A DNA stretch of 64,000 bases from Acidobacteriota bacterium (GTDB lineage: Bacteria > Acidobacteriota > Vicinamibacteria > Vicinamibacterales > SCN-69-37). The notes under the pieces were generated by a model. It was not told the origin of the DNA and searched no databases. It saw nothing but the letters and a program-made list of their open reading frames with translations. The DNA is taken from NCBI GenBank assembly GCA_020853395.1, contig JADYYY010000019.1:248001-312000 (forward strand), written 5' to 3'. Below, piece by piece: positions 18,882 to 26,627 of the stretch (position 1 is its first letter; every line of letters starts with the position of its first letter). The translations under genes and the position numbers were made by a program.

Positions 18882-18995
18882 GCGCGACTCCGGCCGCGCG
18901 TGCCCGGCGCGCGCATCGTCTCTCTACGGCCGTTCGCCGCCAATCGGTTCGCCAACCGAACCGGCCAGCACTCGACGCGTCGTAATAGCTCGCCG

Positions 18996-19017
18996 CCTCG
19001 GACGTATCTGTCCGAGG
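18996..19017 (+). promoter_or_regulatory. Hairpin overlapping the ribosome-binding site of the ECF sigma gene
   Basis: Perfect 8-base arms CCTCGGAC and GTCCGAGG surround the loop GTATCT. The 3' arm contains the first half of the GAGGAG Shine-Dalgarno (19014-19019), which lies five bases before the GTG start at 19025. When folded, the stem would hide part of the ribosome site. As DNA it could also be a symmetric operator for autoregulation. Both readings are inference. Confidence 0.5.
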
Positions 19018-19024
19018 AGACGTC

Positions 19025-19612
19025 GTGTTCAGTCGAGACATCACCGCGGGGCCCTCTCTCGGGCTGACGTCACGGAGCGCGCCCGCCGCGCGCCCGGACG
19101 TCGAGCGCGTGTTCCGCGACGCGTGCGACACGCTGCTGCCGCCTGTCCACCTCTACGTGCGGTATCGAGTCGGCCGCGGCGCGGCGGACGATCTCGCCGC
19201 GCAGGTGTTCCTGAAAGCCTTGGATCGTCTCGACAGCTTCGACTCGGCCAAAGGCGACATGCAGACGTGGGTCTTCGGCATCGCCAGGAACGTCGTCCGG
19301 GATCACCTCCGCGCCGGCCGCCGCTGGCGATGGCTGCCCGTCGAGTGGCTGAGCCATCGAGCGAGCACCGGCCCCGATCCCGAGCGGACGGCCATCGACG
19401 GCGAGCAGCATCGGCACCTCGCCGAAGCGCTCGCGACGCTGTCGGACCGCGAACGTGACGTGCTCGGGCTGAAGTTCGGTGGCAGCCTCACGAATCGCGC
19501 GATCGCGTCGCTGATGGGTCTCTCCGAGAGCCACGTCGCCGTGGTCGTCTACCGTGCTCTCGGAAAGCTCCGTCAACGTCTGGAACAACGACAAGGGGTG
19601 CGTCATGCGTGA
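19025..19612 (+). CDS. ECF-type RNA polymerase sigma factor
   Basis: This 195-residue protein has sigma-70 region 2 (about residues 20-95: DDLAAQVFLKALDRLDSFD, then MQTWVFGIARNVVRDHLR). Region 4 (about 140-190) has a helix-turn-helix, LSDRERDVLGLKFGGSLTNRAIA. No region 3 is present, as in ECF factors. The GTG start has GAGGAG five bases upstream. The next gene starts eight bases before its stop and encodes a membrane protein, the classic sigma/anti-sigma pairing. The signal and promoter targets are unknown. Confidence 0.92.
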   Translation: MFSRDITAGPSLGLTSRSAPAARPDVERVFRDACDTLLPPVHLYVRYRVGRGAADDLAAQVFLKALDRLDSFDSAKGDMQTWVFGIARNVVRDHLRAGRRWRWLPVEWLSHRASTGPDPERTAIDGEQHRHLAEALATLSDRERDVLGLKFGGSLTNRAIASLMGLSESHVAVVVYRALGKLRQRLEQRQGVRHA

Positions 19613-20549
19613 TGCCGATGCGGCTCGTCTGCTCGAGGAAGCGCTGTCGAATGGCGCGGCCGGCCCCGTGGGCGGCCCGCCAGGACTTGCAGGCCGTCTC
19701 GAAATCGCCGCCGAGCTCAGGGCCGCCAGCGCCGCGTGGGCCTCGGATGTGCCCGCTGCTGCGGGCACGTTCGTCATCGCGCATCGACAGGCCATCCCGA
19801 GCATGGCGCCGCCCGCGGTTCCCTTCTTCTGGCATCGTGCCCTCATCGCGACACCTGGGGTCGTCCTGCTGCTCGTGTCGCTGATGACGGCGATCCCCGG
19901 TGCCGGCAAGACGTTCGCCCGTCCGCTCGTGCAGATCCTGCAGTCCGTGCTCGTCGGCGGACACACGGAGCTCTCGCAGTTCGGGCCGCAGGATGCCGGA
20001 GAGGTCGACAGGACGTTGGGCAGGTTTCGTTCAGACCTCGCTGCCGGAAGCCACTGGTTCGTGCACACCGGCTATGTCGGGATGGGAGGCAACGTCCCAC
20101 CGGGCAAGTCTTCGCAGGCCGTGCGCATCGAGACCGTGGCTGAGCTGACGAGGGTGTCCGACGTGCACATCCACGCACCCAGAGTGGGTTCGATCGGTCT
20201 TCCCGCGGAGTTCACGTATGCCTTCGTCGCGCCCGACGGCATGGTCATGGCGTTCTTCGGTGAGGGCGACAACGAGGTCCTCATGATCGAAGCGCCCGTT
20301 GGCAACGGCCTCTCCGTGGGGTTCTCGCGAGTCATCGTCGGTCCGGAAGGGTCCGTCAGCCCGGAGCTGCGCACGGAGACGGTGACGGCCGATGGGCAGG
20401 ACCTGGTCTGGGATCCAGATCCGACAGGGAGGATGCCGCTGACCTCGTCGCTCCACTGGGAAGCCGACGGCGTCAGCTACTCGATCTTCGGGCGATCGCT
20501 GACCAAGGAGCGAGCGGTCCAGATATTCGAATCGCTCGAGCCGCTCTAG
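19605..20549 (+). CDS. Putative membrane anti-sigma factor with DUF4367-like outer domain
   Basis: The 314-residue product starts at ATG 19605, overlapping the sigma stop by eight bases. Residues 1-70 are a cytoplasmic segment without a clear zinc-finger (no HxxxCxxC). One transmembrane helix follows near residues 78-95 (ALIATPGVVLLLVSLMTAIPG). The remaining 200 residues are exported. The C-terminus (SSLHWEADGVSYSIFG...KERAVQIFESL) resembles the DUF4367 motif found at the ends of sigma-linked membrane proteins. The overlap, topology and position argue for an anti-sigma role, with the outer domain sensing an envelope signal. This remains inference because the N-terminal binding domain is not recognisable. 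Confidence 0.65.
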   Translation: MRDADAARLLEEALSNGAAGPVGGPPGLAGRLEIAAELRAASAAWASDVPAAAGTFVIAHRQAIPSMAPPAVPFFWHRALIATPGVVLLLVSLMTAIPGAGKTFARPLVQILQSVLVGGHTELSQFGPQDAGEVDRTLGRFRSDLAAGSHWFVHTGYVGMGGNVPPGKSSQAVRIETVAELTRVSDVHIHAPRVGSIGLPAEFTYAFVAPDGMVMAFFGEGDNEVLMIEAPVGNGLSVGFSRVIVGPEGSVSPELRTETVTADGQDLVWDPDPTGRMPLTSSLHWEADGVSYSIFGRSLTKERAVQIFESLEPL

Positions 20550-20640
20550 ACGAGAAGTCGCGCCGGCCGCAGTCCCCTCGCGCATCGCCGCCGATCTCAC
20601 GTGCGGCGTCATCCAACGCGCGCGCTCGAAAATGTGAACC

Positions 20641-20748
20641 CGTCGACCGGACCGCGGAACCGCGGACCACAGCCCGCGACCGACGGACCCGGAACCGACG
20701 CGCGCGAACCCTGGACCCGGGACCCGGAACCCGGAACCAGCGGACCGT
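20641..20748. repeat. GGACCC-rich intergenic repeat block
   Basis: About 108 bases made of variants of GGACCC, GGAACC and GACCGACGGACC, ending directly at the stop of the MoeB-type gene. It is non-coding and of low complexity, and belongs to the same family as the blocks at 22.51 and 25.5 kb. The rest of the 20550-20640 spacer shows no other signal. Confidence 0.6.
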
Positions 20749-22209
20749 CTAATACCCGTGCAGCGTCGGATCGATCCGCGAGATCCAGGCGAGGATGCCG
20801 CCCTTCAGGTTCTTCACGCGGTCGAAGCCTTCGTCGCGCAGCAGGTTCACCGCCTTCGCGCTGCGCACGCCCGACTTGCACTGCACGATGATGTCGGGCG
20901 CGCCGGGGCCCTGCGGCAGCTCGTCGAGACGCTTCGGCAGCTCGCCGAGCGGGATGAGCGTGGCACCCTCGATGTGGGCGATGTCCCACTCGCGCGGCTC
21001 GCGGACGTCGAGCAGGAACACGTCGCCGCGATCGAGCCGCGCCTTCAGCTCCTCGACGCTCGTCTCGAGCTCGGCGGGCAGCGTGCCCTTGTCGGCCGCC
21101 TTCACTTGAGGCGTGATGCCGCAGAACTGCTCGTAGTCGATGAGCGTCTTGACGGTCGGGTGATCGCCGCAGACCGGGCACTCGCGGTCCTTCTGCAGCT
21201 TGAGCGTGCGGAACTTCATCTGCAGCGCGTCGAACAGCAGCAGGCGGCCGATGAGCGGATCCCCCGCGCCGATGATCAGCTTGAGCGCCTCGGTCGCCTG
21301 GATCGTGCCGACCACGCCAGGCAGCACGCCGAGGACGCCGCCCTCGGCGCAGCTCGGGACGAGGCCGGGCGGCGGCGGTTCGGGATACAGGCAGCGATAG
21401 CACGGGCCCGCCTTCGTCGCGAAGATCGACACCTGACCGTCGAAGCGGAAGATGCTGCCGTAGACGTTCGGCTTGCCGAGCAGCACGCACGCGTCGTTGA
21501 CGAGATAGCGCGTGGGGAAGTTGTCGGCGCCGTCGACGATCACGTCGTAGTTCCGGAAGATCTCCAGGGCGTTGGACGAATTGAGCGCCACCTCGTGTCC
21601 GATGACGCGGATGTTCGGGTTCAGGCCGTGCAGCCGATCGTAGGCCGCCTTCAGCTTGGGACGGCCGACGTCGTCCGAGCTGTAGAGGATCTGCCGCTGC
21701 AGGTTGCTGAAGTCCACCGTGTCGAAATCGATCAGCCCGAGGGTGCCGACGCCGGCCGCGGCGAGGTACAGCGCCGCGGGTGATCCGAGGCCGCCCGCAC
21801 CTACGCACAGGACCTTCGCCGCCTTGAGCTTCTTCTGCCCGTCGACGCCCACCTCCGGCATGATCAGGTGCCGGCTGTAGCGCCGGACCTCGTCGCCCGT
21901 CAGGTCGGGCATCGCCGGCGCGTCGACGGCCGACGTGCCGCCGGCGACCGACGGCACGATGCTGACCGTGTCCTTCTCGCCGACGGTCGTCTGTTCCTTG
22001 CTCAGGTACCGGATGTCCTCGTCGTTGACGTAGATGTTGACGAAGCTGCGCAGCTTGCCGTCCGCGTTGTAGAGGTGATTCCGCAGCTCGGCGTGGGCTT
22101 TCACGAGGTTCTGCAGCACCTCGCCCACCGTCGCGCCGGCCACCTGCACGGACGCCTGTTGATCGGTGAACGGACGAAGGGGGGTGGGGATGAACACGGT
22201 CGTCGGCAT
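20749..22209 (-). CDS. Fusion: CysO-like ubiquitin-like carrier + MoeB-type E1 enzyme + rhodanese
   Basis: A 486-residue three-domain protein. Residues 1-91 form a beta-grasp sulfur carrier very like mycobacterial CysO (SFVNIYVNDEDIRY, ending PSVAGG with Gly 90-91). Residues 103-345 are a ThiF/MoeB adenylyltransferase, with GAGGLGSP at 137-144 and zinc cysteines 270, 273, 344 and 347. Residues 368-486 are a rhodanese with Cys444 in CKSGVRS. The last two domains match MoeZ, which adenylates and thiocarboxylates CysO and MoaD. The carrier diglycine is internal, so the fusion must be cut, or work in another way, to make a thiocarboxylate. Likely roles are sulfur supply for cysteine or molybdopterin. 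No cysM, mec or moa genes lie nearby. Confidence 0.9.
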   Translation of the reverse strand: MPTTVFIPTPLRPFTDQQASVQVAGATVGEVLQNLVKAHAELRNHLYNADGKLRSFVNIYVNDEDIRYLSKEQTTVGEKDTVSIVPSVAGGTSAVDAPAMPDLTGDEVRRYSRHLIMPEVGVDGQKKLKAAKVLCVGAGGLGSPAALYLAAAGVGTLGLIDFDTVDFSNLQRQILYSSDDVGRPKLKAAYDRLHGLNPNIRVIGHEVALNSSNALEIFRNYDVIVDGADNFPTRYLVNDACVLLGKPNVYGSIFRFDGQVSIFATKAGPCYRCLYPEPPPPGLVPSCAEGGVLGVLPGVVGTIQATEALKLIIGAGDPLIGRLLLFDALQMKFRTLKLQKDRECPVCGDHPTVKTLIDYEQFCGITPQVKAADKGTLPAELETSVEELKARLDRGDVFLLDVREPREWDIAHIEGATLIPLGELPKRLDELPQGPGAPDIIVQCKSGVRSAKAVNLLRDEGFDRVKNLKGGILAWISRIDPTLHGY

Positions 22210-22318
22210 CTCAGTTGTCCTTCTCTACACGCTCTCAACACGCTCGACACGACGTGGCCGATAGCGCCGCAGCCACGGTCGACACATACGACGCGCACCG
22301 GTTCCGGCTCACAACACG

Positions 22319-22351
22319 AAAAAGGCCCGGAACGAGAATCGTTCAGGGCCT
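22319..22351 (-). terminator. Rho-independent terminator after lutC
   Basis: On the minus strand the arms AGGCCCTGAACGA and TCGTTCCGGGCCT pair at 12 of 13 positions around a TTC loop and are followed at once by five T residues. It lies downstream of lutC and before the next minus-strand gene, so it should separate the lut operon from the fusion gene. Confidence 0.7.
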
Positions 22352-22505
22352 GGCGGCGTGCGATCCGAACCGGTGCTACTCGATCGTCGTGGATCCGCGC
22401 GCGTGAGGCCGGCCCTTGCCGGGGCTACATGGGGTCGTACAGCCGGCCAGACGGGGAATCATACCCTTCTTAGATATCAAAGAACGGTCCTCTGGTGCCA
22501 GGTCC

Positions 22506-22577
22506 GGGGTCCCGGGTTCGACGATTCGGTCCCTCGGTCCAGGGGTCCCGGGTCCGACGATGCGGTCCCTCGGTCCG
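22506..22577. repeat. Two tandem 36-base GGTCC-rich repeats
   Basis: Copies at 22506-22541 and 22542-22577 both read GGGGTCCCGGGT, then CGACGAT, CGGTCCCTCGGTCC, and differ at about three positions. Shorter GGTCCGG units continue to 22605. With only two copies, no spacers and no cas genes nearby, this is a minisatellite rather than a CRISPR array. Confidence 0.7.
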
Positions 22578-22617
22578 GGGTCCGGTCCAGCGGTCCGGCG
22601 GTCCTTCGGCGAGCGTC

Positions 22618-23289
22618 TCATCCTTCGGCGAGAATCACGTGGATGTCGCCGGGGCCGTGGACGCCGCGAGCGAGCACGTGTTCGATATCGGCGGTGCGGC
22701 TTGGGCCCGTGATGCAGACGAAGTTGGCTCCGGACGTGACGAGGTCGGGGCGCGAGGTCATCACCGCGGGCAGCGACGCCACGATGTCGCGGCGGCGCAG
22801 GATCGCGATGTGGACGCGGGGCAGCAGCGACGCCAGCCGGCCCCGGCCTGGCCCCGACGCCACGACGATCGATCCGGTTTCGGCCAGCCCTGCGTCCGCA
22901 CCCGTGAGGCCCACGGACGCAGCCGCGAGCTCGACACGATGCGGCTGCGATCTCGCATGGTCGGGCCGCTGGTGAAGGACGCCGACACCTTGCGCCGCGA
23001 GCGCCTCGAGGACGCCCGGCACGGGCAACCATCGAGCGTCCCACGCCAGCACCGTGCGAGTCGGCTCGCCGGCCAGTACCTGCAACACGACCGCCGTGAC
23101 GTCGTCGCGGCCGGCAGCGTCGTGCACGACGCCGCCGAGCGCGGCGAACTCCGTTCGAAACCGCTGCTCGAGATCGCCGTCGAACGGCGGCGGGTCGAAA
23201 CGGCCGGGATGTCGCGCCTCCGCGTCCGGCAGATGTCCTTGCCGGACGGCGGCTCGCACGGTCTCGATCATGCGCGCGCGATTCGTCAT
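22618..23289 (-). CDS. lutC: LutC/YkgG family lactate utilisation protein (LUD domain)
   Basis: This 223-residue protein has the LUD (DUF162) domain with the family signatures GLTGADAGLAETGSIV, then LLPRVHIAI and TGPSRTADIE near the C-terminus. In Bacillus, LutABC oxidises L-lactate to pyruvate, and LutC is one of the subunits. Its ATG overlaps the lutB stop by four bases, so translation is coupled. It ends the operon, with a strong terminator about 270 bases downstream. Confidence 0.92.
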   Translation of the reverse strand: MTNRARMIETVRAAVRQGHLPDAEARHPGRFDPPPFDGDLEQRFRTEFAALGGVVHDAAGRDDVTAVVLQVLAGEPTRTVLAWDARWLPVPGVLEALAAQGVGVLHQRPDHARSQPHRVELAAASVGLTGADAGLAETGSIVVASGPGRGRLASLLPRVHIAILRRRDIVASLPAVMTSRPDLVTSGANFVCITGPSRTADIEHVLARGVHGPGDIHVILAEG

Positions 23290-24743
23290 CGAGCCGGGTT
23301 CTCCCGATTGTCACGAACGCCGGCCGTCTTGGCGTCCTCCCACCGTTCCTGAAACGACGTCGCGGCCAGGGCCGGGAAGTCGCGCGATCGCGTCCACGCC
23401 GACAGGTGCCCGGGCAGCCGGCGGATCCATCCGCCGCGCGCCAGCATCCGCGAGGCGCGCGCCGCCAAGGCGCCAGCCGTGCGAAACAGGCCTGGGCGGA
23501 CGCCCGCGAAGACGAACGCCCTGATGCCCGCCGTCACCCAGAGCGGCGACTTGCCCTGCGCGACGCCCTTCGCGCGCAGCTCGAGCAGCATGCGCGGGAT
23601 GTCGATCCGCACGGGACAGACGTCGCGGCACGCGCCGCACAGCGTGCTGGCCTGCGGCAGATCGTCGAACTTCTCCATGCCGTGCATGGCGGGCGTGAGG
23701 ACGGATCCGATCGGGCCGGGATACACGCTGCCGTACGCGTGCCCGCCGATCTGGTGGAAGACCGGGCAGGTGTTCAGGCACGCCCCGCACCGGATGCAGT
23801 AGAGGATCTCGGCCTGTCCGGACGCGAGCACGCGGCTTCGTCCGTTGTCCACGATCACGACGTGGAACTCGTCCGGACCGTCGCCCTCGGCGCGATCGCC
23901 CTCGCGCGGGCGCGGCCCGTTGACGACGTTCGTGTACACCGTGAGGTTCTGTCCCGTCGCGCTGCGCGCCAGGACCTGCAGCATGACGCCGAGATCCGCC
24001 ACGGTGGGGACGATGCGCTCCATCCCCATCATCGCCACGTGAATGCGCGGCATCGTCGTCGTCAGGCGGCCGTTGCCTTCGTTCGTGCAGGTCGTGATGC
24101 TGCCGGTCTCCGCGACGGCGAAGTTGCAGCCGCTGATGCCCATGTCCGCGTTGACGAACTCCTCGCGGAGCACGCGCCGCGCGAGCTGCGTCATCGACGC
24201 GATGTCGGCGACGTCCTCCTCGGTCGCGCCGATCTTCCGCTTGAAGAGGTCCGCCACCTGATGCCGGGTCATGTGCATGATCGGCATCACGATGTGCGAT
24301 GGGCGATCGTCGGCGAGCTGCACGATGTACTCGCCCAGATCGGTTTCGACGACGCGGATGCCGGCGCGCTCGAGGTGGCCGTTGAGGTCAATCTCCTCGG
24401 TCACCATCGACTTGCCCTTGACGGCCAGGCGCACGCCGCGTGCGATCGCGAGATCGCGCACGTACGCGACGGCCTCGGCCGCCGTGGCGGCGTAGTGCAC
24501 GTGACCGCCGCGCGCTTCGACCGCGCCGGCGAACTGGTCGAGGTAGCGGTCGAGGTTCGCGAGCGTGTGCGCGCGGATGCGGCGCGCGTGATCCCGCCAG
24601 CCGTCCGACGCCGGAAGGCGGCCCAGGCCGGCGCGACGATAGCCCAGGATGGCGGTCGTGACGGTGCGAAGCGTGTGCCGCAGGTGGGCGTCGGCGAGCG
24701 CCTCGGCGGTGCGCTGCGCGAACGGGCGCTCGTCGACGTTCAT
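23286..24743 (-). CDS. lutB: LutB, iron-sulfur subunit of lactate oxidation
   Basis: The 485-residue product has an N-terminal LUD domain (about 65-300, with GISGCNFAVAETGSI) and then two 4Fe-4S motifs, CIRCGACLNTCPVF and CGACRDVCPV. A C-terminal tail follows. These match LutB (YkgF), which passes electrons from lactate. It overlaps lutA upstream and lutC downstream by ATGA, giving a tight lutA-lutB-lutC unit. The tail after the second cluster holds a hydrophobic stretch (WVTAGIRAFVFAGV) that may dock at the membrane. Confidence 0.93.
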   Translation of the reverse strand: MNVDERPFAQRTAEALADAHLRHTLRTVTTAILGYRRAGLGRLPASDGWRDHARRIRAHTLANLDRYLDQFAGAVEARGGHVHYAATAAEAVAYVRDLAIARGVRLAVKGKSMVTEEIDLNGHLERAGIRVVETDLGEYIVQLADDRPSHIVMPIMHMTRHQVADLFKRKIGATEEDVADIASMTQLARRVLREEFVNADMGISGCNFAVAETGSITTCTNEGNGRLTTTMPRIHVAMMGMERIVPTVADLGVMLQVLARSATGQNLTVYTNVVNGPRPREGDRAEGDGPDEFHVVIVDNGRSRVLASGQAEILYCIRCGACLNTCPVFHQIGGHAYGSVYPGPIGSVLTPAMHGMEKFDDLPQASTLCGACRDVCPVRIDIPRMLLELRAKGVAQGKSPLWVTAGIRAFVFAGVRPGLFRTAGALAARASRMLARGGWIRRLPGHLSAWTRSRDFPALAATSFQERWEDAKTAGVRDNRENPAR

Positions 24744-25531
24744 CGGGCCGCCCCCGTTTCGGCGAGCACGTCGGCGATGTGACGGACGCGAACGGTGCTG
24801 CCGCGCCGGCGAAGGCCGCCCTCAATGTGCAGGGCGCAGCTCACGTCCGTGACGACCACGGTGTCGGCGCCGCTCTCCTCGATCCGATCGAGCTTGCGAT
24901 CGAGCATCGCGGCCGAGATGTCGGGCAGCTTCACCGAGAAGAGGCCGCCGAACCCGCAGCACACGTCGCTCTCGGCGAGCGGGCAGATCGTCGCGTGTGT
25001 CACGGCGTCGAGCAGCGCTTCGGGTTCGCGCCTGACGTTCAGCCCGCGCAGCCCATGACAGCACGCGTGATACGCGAGCCGCCCGTGGCAGGCCGCGCCC
25101 ACGTCGGCCGTCCCCATCACGTCCACGAGGAACTGCGTGAGCTCGTACGTCCGTCCGGCGACGGCCTCGGCCTTCCGCGCATAGACGCCATCGTCGCGAA
25201 GCAGGCTGGCGTACTGGTGAATCACCATGTCGGCGCACGAGCCCGAGGGCACGACGATGGGGGCGTCGGAGCGCGAGAGGACGTCGATGGTATGTCGAGC
25301 GAGCGCGCGCGCTTCGTCGAGGTAGCCCGCGTTGAAGGCCGGTTGACCGCAGCAGGTCTGCCCGGCCGGGCACTCGACCTGCAGCCCGAGACGTTCGAGC
25401 ACGCGGACGACGGACATGCCGGTGTCGGGAGCCACGCGGTCGATGAGACACGTGACGAGGAGCTGGACGCGAGAACACGGTTCCGGGTCCCTGGTCCTGG
25501 GTCCCAGGTTCGTGGAAGAAGTGGAAGACAC
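24740..25531 (-). CDS. lutA: LutA, cysteine-rich CCG-domain subunit
   Basis: This 263-residue protein contains two CCG-type cysteine-rich modules: TCCGQPAFNAGY in the first half, and HACCHGLRGL with DVCCGFGGLFSVK in the second. These bind iron-sulfur or noncubane clusters in heterodisulfide-reductase-like subunits, including LutA (YkgE). The GTG start at 25531 is the only usable one in frame; GGAG lies about 11 bases upstream. The first 20 residues, including NLGPRTRDPEP, are encoded by a GGACCC-type repeat that elsewhere is intergenic. The conserved protein begins only at VQLLVTCLID. Confidence 0.88.
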   Translation of the reverse strand: MSSTSSTNLGPRTRDPEPCSRVQLLVTCLIDRVAPDTGMSVVRVLERLGLQVECPAGQTCCGQPAFNAGYLDEARALARHTIDVLSRSDAPIVVPSGSCADMVIHQYASLLRDDGVYARKAEAVAGRTYELTQFLVDVMGTADVGAACHGRLAYHACCHGLRGLNVRREPEALLDAVTHATICPLAESDVCCGFGGLFSVKLPDISAAMLDRKLDRIEESGADTVVVTDVSCALHIEGGLRRRGSTVRVRHIADVLAETGAAR

Positions 25532-25640
25532 GCGCCAGCTTTCTCCGTCCTGGTCTCACGAGTGAGTGACGATGGCGCCGGTCCAGACGGGTTCGTCGAA
25601 CTCGGGACCCGGCACCACGGACCAGGGACCGTGCCCCATC
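25478..25640. repeat. Facing GGTCC/GGACC repeats at the lutA-argC divergent spacer
   Basis: One block (25478-25515) reads GGTTCCGGGTCCCTGGTCC and lies inside the start of lutA. The other (25604-25635) reads GGGACCCGGCACCACGGACC and GGGACCGTGCC and lies upstream of argC. They are in opposite orientation, so the two can pair across the spacer. Both belong to the family at 20.64 and 22.51 kb. Confidence 0.55.
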
Positions 25641-25670
25641 TTATTCCAGCAACTCCTTTATGCTCTTGGA

Positions 25671-26612
25671 ATGACGTTCGTCGTCTACGTTGACGGGCAG
25701 GAGGGCACGACGGGGCTGCGGATTCGCGAAGTGCTCGCGAGCCGGCCCGACGTCGAGCTGCTCCGCATCGACGCCGACAAGCGGAAGGATCCGCACGAGC
25801 GCGCGCGGCTGTTGAATGCGGCCGACGTCGCGTTCTTGTGCCTGCCAGATGCCGCGTCGCGGGAAGCCGCCGGCTTGCTCACGAATCCGAAGACGTGCCT
25901 CATCGACGCGAGCACCGCGTTCCGGACGGATCCGGGCTGGGCCTTCGGCCTGCCGGAGCTCATGTCCGGGCAGCGCGAGCGCATCCACGCGTCGAAGCGC
26001 ATCGCGAACCCGGGCTGCCATTCGTCGGCATTCCTGCTGATCGTCAGGCCTCTCGTGGATGCCGGCCTCATCCCGCGCGCGCTGCCGATCTCGGCGACCT
26101 CCCTCACCGGCTATTCGGGAGGCGGACGGAAGATGATCGCGCAGTACGAATCAGGAGACGATGCGCGCTTGCGGTCGCCGCGTCCGTATGCGCTGACGCT
26201 GGCGCACAAGCACCTGCCGGAGATGCACGTCCATTCCGGCCTCGAGGCCGCGCCGATCTTCCAGCCGGTGGTGGCGAGCTTCTACAAGGGGTTGACGGTG
26301 AGCGTGCCGCTGCACCTGTCGCAGCTCGCGCCCGGCGCCACCGCCGAGGCGCTCCACGCCGCGCTCGAGCGGCGCTACGCGAACGAGCGGTTCATCCGCG
26401 TGATGCCGCTCAACGACCCGGCGACGCTCGAGGCCGGGTACTTCGACGTGCAGGGGTGCAACGACACCAACCGCGCCGACCTCTTCGTGTTCGGATCGGC
26501 ATCGCAGGTCGTCCTCATGTCGCGCCTCGACAACCTCGGCAAGGGCGCGGCGGGCGCCGCGGTCCAGTGCATGAACGTACACCTGGGCATCGACGAAAGC
26601 CTCGGACTCTAG
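25671..26612 (+). CDS. argC: N-acetyl-gamma-glutamyl-phosphate reductase, short (type 2) form
   Basis: A 313-residue NADPH-dependent reductase of arginine synthesis. The N-terminal motif [13 protein letters not shown] binds nucleotide, and the catalytic Cys is in [21 protein letters not shown] and the late AHKHLPEMH segment match the short, type 2 ArgC subgroup of about 310 residues. The ATG at 25671 is preferred because the frame upstream (to 25566) is made of GGACC repeat sequence and lacks family similarity. No other arg genes are nearby; it is divergent from lutA. Confidence 0.92.
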   Translation: MTFVVYVDGQEGTTGLRIREVLASRPDVELLRIDADKRKDPHERARLLNAADVAFLCLPDAASREAAGLLTNPKTCLIDASTAFRTDPGWAFGLPELMSGQRERIHASKRIANPGCHSSAFLLIVRPLVDAGLIPRALPISATSLTGYSGGGRKMIAQYESGDDARLRSPRPYALTLAHKHLPEMHVHSGLEAAPIFQPVVASFYKGLTVSVPLHLSQLAPGATAEALHAALERRYANERFIRVMPLNDPATLEAGYFDVQGCNDTNRADLFVFGSASQVVLMSRLDNLGKGAAGAAVQCMNVHLGIDESLGL

Positions 26613-26627
26613 AGCACCGGCGTTCGC

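Larger units (their letters stand above)
22210..22617. other. Gene-free spacer with terminator and repeat array
   Basis: These 408 bases hold no credible gene. They contain a terminator for the lut operon (22319-22351), the upstream region of the CysO-MoeB fusion gene, and the 36-base tandem GGTCC repeat (22506-22577) with a ragged GGTCC-rich tail up to the lutC stop. No riboswitch pattern was recognised in the leader of the fusion gene. Confidence 0.6.

Noticed and set aside
22506-22605. Possible CRISPR array
   Set aside because: Only two 36-base copies in direct contact, no spacers, and no cas genes in the window.
25566-25670. Longer ArgC starting at 25566
   Set aside because: The extra 35 codons are repeat-derived and the family begins at the ATG at 25671.
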